DNA of 12,955 nucleotides from Salinisphaera sp. UBA6602 (GTDB lineage Bacteria > Pseudomonadota > Gammaproteobacteria > Nevskiales > Salinisphaeraceae): contig DJIE01000224.1 of the NCBI GenBank assembly GCA_002433465.1, positions 1-12,955 on the forward strand, in the 5' to 3' direction. A model generated the notes under the pieces. That model ran no database searches, was not told the DNA's origin, and saw only the letters and a program-made list of their open reading frames with translations. The translations under genes and the position numbers were made by a program. Of this stretch, positions 1 to 5,734 are shown piece by piece; the stretch's first letter is position 1; each line of letters opens with the position of its first letter.

Positions 1-17
1 TGGCGGCTTTTTAGCGT

Positions 18-1208
18 CTACAGATAACGCATCCACGGCTGCGGCGAGCGCCGTTTGAGCCGCCCGAACCAGGCACAGGCCAAGCCCAGCGGCGGCGTGA
101 GCAGGATCGCGATCAGCCATACATAGCCCATGGTCGGCACGCTGAACAGGCTGCCCTCATTCGCGCCTGCGTAGTACAGCGCACCGAGGTTGAGCAGGTG
201 CAGTACGTACAGATGCAGCAGATAGAAGAACAGCGGCGCGCCGCCGAATACCGCCAGCATGCGCGCTGCGCCGGCCGGCACGCGTTCGAGCGCGGCCAGT
301 AGCAGCGTACCGATACCCAGCGTGAACAGGACGAAATCGGCCGACGGCGGATACTTGGTCAGATTGAAAAACGACATCGCCGTGCGCAGCCCGCTGTCGC
401 CGGCCTGCCAGGGCACGGGTTCGCCGTAGCCGTTGATCACGCGTAGCACGACGAACGCCGCCAGCAGCGCGAGGCCCGTGCCCCACAGCAGGCCCGCCCG
501 CACGTTCGGGTCGCGATCCTTGGCAAACCATGGCCCCACGCTATAACCGAGCGCGATGACGCCAATCCAGGGCAGCAGCGGATAGGAGGTTTGGGCGGCG
601 ATGCCCAGGGGCAGATCGATTACGCCGCGATCGTGCAGGATGGTCCAGAACACATAGCCGAAGTCGCCGGGTGCGAACGCGATCGGGTCGAGCAGGTTAT
701 GGCCCAGCACGATGATCGCACCCAGGGCAGCGAGCGCGAGCCGGGGCAGATGCACGAGCGCGGCCAGCGCGATCATGCTCAGGCCGATCACCCAGATCAC
801 CTGCAAGTAGAGTTTTTCCGGGGGCAGGGCGAAGGTCCAGGCGAAGCTCACCAGCGTGAGTTCCAGCACCACGAGGAACAGCCCGCGCTTGAACAAGAAC
901 GCGCTCACATCGGCGCGGCTGCGCTGGGCGCCATAGAGCCAGGCCGACAGCCCGGTCAGCGCCACGAACACCGGCGCACACAGATGCGCGGCCAGGCGCG
1001 AGAAATACAGCGCCGGCGTGACCTCGTTCACGTCCATGGGATCGGACACCTGCGCATGCAGGAAGAAGAACTCGCGGGCGTGGTCGACCAGCATGAGCAG
1101 CATCACCAGCCCCCGCAATGCGTCGATGGACTGGATACGCGCCCGGCTGGCGACCCGGGCCGGGGTGTCGAACCCTGTGGCGTCTGCGGCGCCAACCGTC
1201 TGATTCAT
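18..1208 (-). CDS. DUF1624 / HGSNAT-like acyltransferase family membrane protein
   Basis: A 396-residue polytopic inner-membrane protein with about ten hydrophobic segments. After a soluble N-terminal tail of about 24 residues, the segment IDALRGLVMLLMLVDHAREF (residues 28-47) is the signature opening of the DUF1624 family, related to heparan-alpha-glucosaminide N-acetyltransferase. In that enzyme a histidine after the first membrane segment accepts the acetyl group; H51 in FFLHA sits at a comparable place, which is my inference. A second family motif, PLFFYLLHLYVLH, lies at about 325-337, and the protein ends in the usual basic tail with WMRYL. Family members are thought to move acyl groups onto sugars across the membrane, but the substrate here is unknown. 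The ATG at 1208 has only a weak GAGAAG upstream. A palindrome overlapping a -10-like hexamer lies just upstream, so the gene probably has its own regulated promoter despite following the cytochrome genes on the same strand after 85 bp. Confidence 0.85.
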   Translation of the reverse strand: MNQTVGAADATGFDTPARVASRARIQSIDALRGLVMLLMLVDHAREFFFLHAQVSDPMDVNEVTPALYFSRLAAHLCAPVFVALTGLSAWLYGAQRSRADVSAFLFKRGLFLVVLELTLVSFAWTFALPPEKLYLQVIWVIGLSMIALAALVHLPRLALAALGAIIVLGHNLLDPIAFAPGDFGYVFWTILHDRGVIDLPLGIAAQTSYPLLPWIGVIALGYSVGPWFAKDRDPNVRAGLLWGTGLALLAAFVVLRVINGYGEPVPWQAGDSGLRTAMSFFNLTKYPPSADFVLFTLGIGTLLLAALERVPAGAARMLAVFGGAPLFFYLLHLYVLHLLNLGALYYAGANEGSLFSVPTMGYVWLIAILLTPPLGLACAWFGRLKRRSPQPWMRYL

Positions 1209-1229
1209 GAGTGCTTCTCGTCGAAAATG

Positions 1230-1249
1230 CGCGATGTTATATCATCGCG
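1230..1249 (-). promoter_or_regulatory. Inverted repeat over a -10-like element upstream of the DUF1624 gene
   Basis: Two perfect 7-bp arms, CGCGATG and CATCGCG, flank a 6-bp AT spacer. On the minus strand the spacer and its edge read TATAAC (1241 down to 1236), a five-of-six match to a sigma-70 -10 box, 27 bp before the ATG. No good -35 is visible at 16-18 bp. An operator lying on the -10 box is typical of repression, but the binding protein is unknown. It could also form a small RNA hairpin if transcription started further upstream. Confidence 0.45.
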
Positions 1250-1293
1250 ATCCGACATGCCCGGATTGACGCAAGCGACGACGCCTGCTGCGC

Positions 1294-2502
1294 TCAGCGT
1301 TCGAGATTGGTTGCCGTCACCGGGGCGGCATCGTTGCCCCAGCTGCCGCGAATATAGGTCATGACTGCGGCCAGATCCCGGCCGTCCAGATCGTAGAACG
1401 GCGGCATGCCGTGCGGGCGCGGATTGCCTTCGGTCGCGGCGGCGAAACCGCCTTGACGGATCATGTTGGCTGCGTTGATCGGGTTGTCCATCGTGACCAC
1501 ACGGTTGCCGGCCAGTGCCGGCGCGCCCTCACGACCCTTGCCGTTGTCGCCGTGACATTCCGCGCAGTTGTCGGCGTAAATCTGTCGGCCTTCGGCCATG
1601 GCTTCGCGCCGTCCGTTGTCGCTCATGCGGATCAAGCGCAGCGGCGAATCCACCGACACCGCCGGTATCGATCGCAGATAGGTCGCCATGGCGCGGGCGT
1701 CGTCGTCGTGCATGTATTGCAGGCTTTCGAAAACGACGTCGGCCATCGGCCCCATCATCGCGGCATGTTCGCGCTTGCCGCTTTGCAGGAAGGCCGCGGC
1801 TTCCGCGAGTTCCATATGCTGGAGCCCGGCCTGCTCCGGATCGGCCAGCGGCGGCGCATACCAGCCGTGAATCATCGCACCCGGCGCGTCGTCGGCATCG
1901 TTGGTCGCGCCCAGGCGCGCCCGGGCGCGATGGCAGGCATCGCAATGGCCCAGGCCGGCCACGAGTTCGCGACCCCGGTTCCAGTCATCGCTTTGCTTCG
2001 TGTCGGTTTCGATTTCGCCGGCATCGAAATAGAGCATCTGCCAGACATTGAGCAGGCTGCGATAGCGATAGGGAAAGCCCAGCTCGTGGTCGCCATGACG
2101 TTGTTCAACCGCGGGCACGCTTTGCAGATAGGCATAGATCGCGTCGATATCATCGCGCGGCACGTGGGTATAGTTCGGGTACGGGCAGGCCGGATACATT
2201 GGCGAGCCGTCGGCGCGTTCGCCGTTATGCAGCGCGTTGTAGAAATCGTCTGCGCTCCAGTCGCCGATGCCCGTGCTCGTATCGGGCGTGATATTGGGGG
2301 TGACGAACGTGCCGTAGTCGCTGGCCAGTGCCAGCCCGCCGGCATAGTCCGCGCCGCCCGGTGCGGTATGACAGCCCGCACAGTTGCCCAGCCGGGCCAG
2401 ATATTCGCCGCGTTCGAGCCTCGCCTGATCGGCCGCGCTGGCCGTGCAGGTCAGGAATGCCAGGGCCAGGCTGGCCAGCACGAGAATACGATTGCGAAAC
2501 AC
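1294..2502 (-). CDS. Triheme cytochrome c, alcohol dehydrogenase cytochrome-subunit type
   Basis: A 402-residue exported cytochrome. Residues 1-23 form a Sec signal peptide ending ASA. Three CxxCH haem-binding sites follow: CAGCH (41-45), CDACH (187-191) and CAECH (313-317), matching the three-domain membrane-anchored cytochrome subunits of quinoprotein alcohol, gluconate and sorbitol dehydrogenases (usual length 400-480). Likely axial methionines are M253 (GPMADVV) for haem 2 and M366 (HGMPPF) for haem 3. At the haem 1 position, where relatives read PAMPY, this protein has PACPY (C106). The C-terminal YIRGSWGN motif is typical of the family, but there is no clear C-terminal membrane helix. 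The start is a GTG only 3 bp after the stop of the upstream diheme cytochrome, so the two are probably translationally coupled. Its role would be periplasmic electron transfer, from an unidentified dehydrogenase or donor to quinone or a terminal oxidase. No partner dehydrogenase is present in the window. Confidence 0.9.
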   Translation of the reverse strand: MFRNRILVLASLALAFLTCTASAADQARLERGEYLARLGNCAGCHTAPGGADYAGGLALASDYGTFVTPNITPDTSTGIGDWSADDFYNALHNGERADGSPMYPACPYPNYTHVPRDDIDAIYAYLQSVPAVEQRHGDHELGFPYRYRSLLNVWQMLYFDAGEIETDTKQSDDWNRGRELVAGLGHCDACHRARARLGATNDADDAPGAMIHGWYAPPLADPEQAGLQHMELAEAAAFLQSGKREHAAMMGPMADVVFESLQYMHDDDARAMATYLRSIPAVSVDSPLRLIRMSDNGRREAMAEGRQIYADNCAECHGDNGKGREGAPALAGNRVVTMDNPINAANMIRQGGFAAATEGNPRPHGMPPFYDLDGRDLAAVMTYIRGSWGNDAAPVTATNLER

Positions 2503-2505
2503 GGT

Positions 2506-3255
2506 CTAAGACTCCGGCACGGGCACACTGCCGCATTCCAGCGGCGGATCGACCACGGCATTCGCCACCGGGCGCGTATCCTCGGGAATCGGCTGGGACG
2601 CCAGCCAGGCCGCCACCGCCTCGACATCGCGCCCGCTCAGGCGCTGGGTGATATCGGCCATGCAATCGGGCGCCGCGGCGTGGCGGGTACCCACCTGCCA
2701 GGCACCGAGCTGGGCCATGATGTACTGGCGCGGCAGCCCGATCAGCCCCGGGGTGTTGGGTTCTACGCCGGTCAGACGATCGCCGTGGCAGGCCGCACAG
2801 GCCGGTATGCCGGCCTGTTCGTCGCCGCGGTGTACCAGCTGTTCGCCGCGCTCGGCGAGGGCCGCCGTCGGCGCGGCGGCCGGTGGCGGGTAGGGCGCAT
2901 GCTGGTCCGCGAAGTAATCCGCGATCTCATAGAGATAGTCGTGAGACAGATGCGCCACCATATGATTCATGCTGCGGTTGCGCCGGCGGTAGTCCTGATA
3001 ATTCACCAGCTGGTTATAGAGATAGCCGGCGGGCTTGCCGTGGATCCGTGGCACGTAGCCGTCTTCGAGTTCGACGCCCTGGGGGCGGTGGCAGGCGGTA
3101 CAGGCTTCCAGCCGCTCGGCCATGGGGTCGTTGTTCGCTGTGTCGTGAGCCGCGGCGCTCGTGGCCAGGCACGCCAGCCCGCCGAGCAGCGCGCCGATTA
3201 GAAGAACTCTTATAGCGGGCACGGTCGCGGCATCCTTGAATCGAGAGGGCGGCAT
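2506..3255 (-). CDS. Cytochrome c4-like diheme protein
   Basis: A 249-residue (or 238-residue) exported protein with two class I cytochrome c domains. The signal peptide runs through VLLIGALLGGLACLATSAAA. Haem sites are CTACH (52-56) and CAACH (153-157). The sequence RSMNHMVAHLSHD (about 94-106) carries the domain 1 axial methionine, and CMADITQRLSGRD (198-210) probably supplies M199 for domain 2, as in cytochromes c4. It should shuttle electrons in the periplasm together with the triheme cytochrome that follows after 3 bp. The start is uncertain. The ATG at 3255 has almost no leader if the promoter at 3270-3298 is used, whereas a GTG at 3222 has AAGGA 10 bp upstream and gives a more compact signal peptide. 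I give the longer form but lean only slightly toward either. The tail after domain 2 (about 30 residues, containing C241) is an unremarkable extension. Confidence 0.88.
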   Translation of the reverse strand: MPPSRFKDAATVPAIRVLLIGALLGGLACLATSAAAHDTANNDPMAERLEACTACHRPQGVELEDGYVPRIHGKPAGYLYNQLVNYQDYRRRNRSMNHMVAHLSHDYLYEIADYFADQHAPYPPPAAAPTAALAERGEQLVHRGDEQAGIPACAACHGDRLTGVEPNTPGLIGLPRQYIMAQLGAWQVGTRHAAAPDCMADITQRLSGRDVEAVAAWLASQPIPEDTRPVANAVVDPPLECGSVPVPES

Positions 3256-3269
3256 GGCATTGCTCGACT

Positions 3270-3298
3270 ATTATCGGCCGATACGCCGCCGCGACCAA
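3270..3298 (-). promoter_or_regulatory. Probable sigma-70 promoter of the cytochrome operon
   Basis: On the minus strand TTGGTC (3298-3293) and GATAAT (3275-3270) are separated by 17 bp, a three-of-six and a five-of-six match to the -35 and -10 consensus. Transcription would start near 3263. That leaves only about 8 nt before the ATG at 3255 but about 40 nt before the GTG at 3222, which favours the internal GTG as the real start of the diheme cytochrome. Confidence 0.45.
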
Positions 3299-3440
3299 AT
3301 CGGAGGCCGGTAACGGTCGACGTTCCGGTGGGCCGACGCGTACGTACGCAGCGATACGGATAGCGCGTAATCGGGGTGCCCCTTACGGTTCATCGCCGAG
3401 CGTGCTTCAACAACCACGCCGCGTGCCGATAGGAGTATGT

Positions 3441-4556
3441 ATGGCCGATACCCGTGACGATGAACAGCAGCCGCCCCAGCGCGAGGTGATGCGCCTGTTC
3501 GAGCGACCGATTCAGATTCGTTCGTTCATCATGACCGCGATTCTCGTCATCCTGACGCTCTACACGCTCTACTTCGCGCGCTTCATCTTCATACCGGTCG
3601 CGCTCGCACTGATCTTCAACCTGCTGCTGGGCCCGCTGGTCACGCGTATGCAGCGGCTCTATATCCCGCGTTGGATCAGTGCGCTGTTGCTGATCGGCAG
3701 CTTTGCCGCCGTCGTGGTCTACGGCTGCTACATGCTCATGGGGCCCGCGCAGTACTGGATCAAGCACGCGCCGGAAGCGTTTACCTCGTTCGAGGAGAAA
3801 ACGTCTCAGCTGCAGCAGCAGATCCAGGACATGAACGAAAGCACCGAGGAGATCAAGAAGGCCGCCACCAAGATGATCGGCAAGGCGGCCAACCAGGGCC
3901 AGACCATCAGCATCAACGACGAAAGCCTGCGCGATCAGATCGTGACCAATCTGCAATGGTCGGCCGGCATTCTGTTCATGACCCTGATCATGCTCTACTT
4001 CATGCTGTGCGGACGCGGTTTCGTGTTTCGAAAGTTGCTCATCATGACGCGAACGGGGCGAAGTCGGCGCAATGCGGTTCGTATCGTGCGCCATCTGCAG
4101 AGCGATATCAGCCGCTACCTGCTCACCGTGACCGCGATCAATATCCTGCTCGGTACCAGCGTCGCGCTGGTGTTGTGGCTGATCGGCCTGTCCGACCCGA
4201 TGCTCTGGGGCGTGCTCGTGGGCGTGCTCAACTTCGCCCCCTATGCCGGTGCGGCGATCTCGCTGGCCGCGATCACGCTGGCGTCGTTTGCCACCTTCGA
4301 CACCCTCGGGCATGTGCTGGCCGCGCCTGCGGCCGTGTTCGCGCTCAACGTGCTCGAAGGCAATTTCGTTACGCCGGCCATCCACGGCCAGCGTTTCGAG
4401 ATGAGCCCCTTGATGGTGTTCTTCGCGCTGTTCTTCTGGGGCTGGCTGTGGGGTGTGGCCGGCATGCTCATGGCCGTGCCGCTGCTGGTGGTGTGCAAGG
4501 TCACCTGCGATCACATCGAAGAGCTGCGCCCGCTGGGACGCCTGCTGGGGCGTTAG
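3441..4556 (+). CDS. AI-2E family transporter (PerM/TqsA-like)
   Basis: A 371-residue polytopic membrane protein of the AI-2E transporter family (Pfam PF01594), whose characterised members export autoinducer-2 or act as small-solute or Na+/H+ carriers. The family layout is visible: an N-terminal pair of helices (about 28-70), a third helix, a long polar amphipathic region rich in Gln and Glu (about 108-165), then the conserved C-terminal block with LNFAPYAG (263-270), EGNFVTPAIHGQ (306-317) and a run of helices ending in AVPLLVVCKV. I chose the ATG at 3441 because AGGAG lies 5 bp upstream; an in-frame ATG at 3402 would add 13 residues unlike the family. The last four bases overlap the stop codon of the convergent MerR gene. 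The transported substrate cannot be read from sequence. It is separated by 185 bp from the divergent cytochrome operon, and I found no convincing promoter for it there. Confidence 0.9.
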   Translation: MADTRDDEQQPPQREVMRLFERPIQIRSFIMTAILVILTLYTLYFARFIFIPVALALIFNLLLGPLVTRMQRLYIPRWISALLLIGSFAAVVVYGCYMLMGPAQYWIKHAPEAFTSFEEKTSQLQQQIQDMNESTEEIKKAATKMIGKAANQGQTISINDESLRDQIVTNLQWSAGILFMTLIMLYFMLCGRGFVFRKLLIMTRTGRSRRNAVRIVRHLQSDISRYLLTVTAINILLGTSVALVLWLIGLSDPMLWGVLVGVLNFAPYAGAAISLAAITLASFATFDTLGHVLAAPAAVFALNVLEGNFVTPAIHGQRFEMSPLMVFFALFFWGWLWGVAGMLMAVPLLVVCKVTCDHIEELRPLGRLLGR

Positions 4557-4909
4557 ACCGCGTTTTCGACCTGGTCGACCAGCCGCGCGAGGCGGGTACG
4601 GCTTTGTTGTAGCGCGTCGAGCTTCTGGTCGAGCGCGTTCAACTCGTGCGCCAGCGTGGCGCGCACGCGATCACAGGGGTCGAAATGCGGCGCGTCGTCC
4701 ACCAGGCACGGCAACAGTAGCGCCACGCTGTCGAGTTTGAGGCCGGCCTCGTTGAGCTGCCGTACGAGCGTTGCCTGGCGCAGATCGGCCTCGCTGTATT
4801 GGCGGTAGCCGGCGGCACTGCGACGGGGCGTAAGCACGCCACGGTTTTCGTAATAACGCAGCATCCGCTCGCTGATACCGCTGTGCTTGGCGAACTCGCC
4901 GATATGCAT
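4553..4909 (-). CDS. MerR-family transcriptional regulator
   Basis: A 118-residue one-component regulator. The N-terminal winged helix-turn-helix is clear: HIGEFAKHSGISERMLRYYE, followed by GVLTPRRSAAGYRQYSEADL, the MerR DNA-binding signature. After it comes a long dimerisation helix (ELNALDQKLDALQQSRTRLARLV). Between them lies CLVDDAPHFDPC, two cysteines 11 residues apart. These could bind a metal or sense thiol oxidation, but the spacing does not match CueR, ZntR or SoxR closely enough to name the signal. The start is the ATG at 4909; a TTG at 4918 would add three residues. It is divergent from the exported hydrolase, with a perfect palindrome between them, which points to control of that gene and probably of itself. 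The end overlaps the AI-2E transporter gene by 4 bp, and both stops share the overlap. Confidence 0.93.
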   Translation of the reverse strand: MHIGEFAKHSGISERMLRYYENRGVLTPRRSAAGYRQYSEADLRQATLVRQLNEAGLKLDSVALLLPCLVDDAPHFDPCDRVRATLAHELNALDQKLDALQQSRTRLARLVDQVENAV

Positions 4910-4924
4910 GGCACTCAATAGGTA

Positions 4925-4956
4925 TTGACCTTGACAGTACTGTCAAGGCGCAGGAT
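4925..4956 (+). promoter_or_regulatory. MerR-type operator/promoter for the exported hydrolase
   Basis: A perfect 20-bp palindrome, CCTTGACAGTACTGTCAAGG, occupies 4929-4948. On the plus strand TTGACC (4925-4930) and a weak CAGGAT (4951-4956) flank it with a 20-bp spacer. That over-long spacing, with a palindrome inside, is the hallmark of promoters that MerR-family activators untwist. The element lies in the 78-bp gap between the divergent regulator (ATG at 4909) and the hydrolase (ATG at 4988). The palindrome also contains a consensus -35 TTGACA on each strand. On the minus strand the -10 partner is poor, so how the regulator's own gene is expressed is less clear. Confidence 0.7.
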
Positions 4957-4987
4957 CGGTTCGTCAATCACACGATGGATCGTCGTC

Positions 4988-5686
4988 ATGTCTTGTTCGT
5001 TCAAATGCCTGTGCATGCTGTTATTGGGCGTCTGTGCGCCCGGCTTGCTAGCGGCGCCAGCCGCTAGCGACCGACCGGCACGGCCGCTGGTTATCATCAT
5101 CCACGGCTATGCGGCCACACCGTCTGATCACTGGTTTGGCTGGCTCGAAAACGCGCTGGCCGATCGCGGGATCGAAGCCCGTCGTATTGCCCTGCCCGAC
5201 CCCACGGCCCCCGAGCCCGGTGCCTGGGCCGAACGGCTCGATCGGCTGACCTGCAATACGCAACGGCCGGTTTATTTCGTGGCCCATAGCCTGGGTGGTA
5301 TCGCCCTGCTGGCGTCGTTACAGCGGCGTATCGATGCCGACCCGGCAGGCGCGCACTGGGCCGGTCTGGTGCTGGTATCGGCGTTCGCCGACCCGTTGCC
5401 TGCCCTGCCGCAACTCGACGCCTTCGTCGCGGCGCAACTCGATTTCGACGCGATCCACGCGCATGTCGATCGCCAGCTTGTGATAACCGCGCGCGATGAC
5501 CCGATCGTGCCATTCAATTTGAGTATGGCATTGGCCGAGCGGTTGCACTCGCCGTTGCTGCTCGCGCCCGACGGTGGCCATTTTCTCGGCCGCGACGGCT
5601 ATACGCGGTTGCCCGCGGTGCTGAGCGCTCTGCGCGATATGATCGGTGCGGGCAACGATCGGTTCTGGTGTAACGCCAGCCTTTAG
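4988..5686 (+). CDS. Exported alpha/beta hydrolase, RBBP9/YdeN-like
   Basis: A 232-residue serine hydrolase. Residues 1-23 form a signal peptide with a leucine-rich core and a likely cleavage near LLAA, so the enzyme should act outside the cytoplasm. C16 follows LLGV and is a poor lipobox. The alpha/beta hydrolase elements are in order: IIIHGYAATPSDHWFGWLE (36-54), as in the RBBP9/YdeN group; the nucleophile elbow AHSLGG with S101; D171 in ARDDPIVP; and H198 in DGGHF. Together they complete a Ser-Asp-His triad. Members are esterases or putative serine hydrolases of unknown natural substrate. The start is the ATG at 4988, since an earlier TTG at 4925 would lie inside the operator; the ribosome site is weak (GATGGA). 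It is probably under control of the divergent MerR regulator. Confidence 0.88.
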   Translation: MSCSFKCLCMLLLGVCAPGLLAAPAASDRPARPLVIIIHGYAATPSDHWFGWLENALADRGIEARRIALPDPTAPEPGAWAERLDRLTCNTQRPVYFVAHSLGGIALLASLQRRIDADPAGAHWAGLVLVSAFADPLPALPQLDAFVAAQLDFDAIHAHVDRQLVITARDDPIVPFNLSMALAERLHSPLLLAPDGGHFLGRDGYTRLPAVLSALRDMIGAGNDRFWCNASL

Positions 5687-5711
5687 CCAGGCCCACATCG
5701 GCCGGCGGATT

Positions 5712-5734
5712 GCGTTGCGGCGCAGCGCGGTTTT
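5712..5734 (+). terminator. Probable terminator of the hydrolase gene
   Basis: On the plus strand GCGTTGC (5712-5718) and GCAGCGC (5722-5728) pair into a 7-bp stem with one G-U pair and a 3-base loop, followed by GG and four T residues. It starts 25 bp after the hydrolase stop and reaches into the stop codon of the convergent FAD oxidoreductase gene. The T run is short, so termination may be partial. Confidence 0.4.

Noticed and set aside
1411-3201. A 596-codon open frame on the plus strand opposite the two cytochrome genes.
   Set aside because: It is antisense to two proteins with unambiguous haem motifs and signal peptides. Its translation has a low-complexity Arg/Ala/His composition typical of shadow frames in GC-rich DNA.
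3338-3349. A 12-bp palindrome GCGTACGTACGC between the cytochrome and AI-2E genes.
   Set aside because: It is a short alternating GTAC/CG repeat that is self-complementary by composition, is not placed over any promoter element I can see, and has no nearby regulator.
3390-4514. A 374-codon minus-strand frame opposite the AI-2E transporter.
   Set aside because: It is rich in His, Gln, Glu and Asp, without domains, and fully antisense to a well-conserved membrane protein.
4925-5686. An extended hydrolase start at a TTG at 4925.
   Set aside because: It would lie inside the palindromic operator/promoter and put 21 polar residues before a clear signal peptide. The ATG at 4988 is better.
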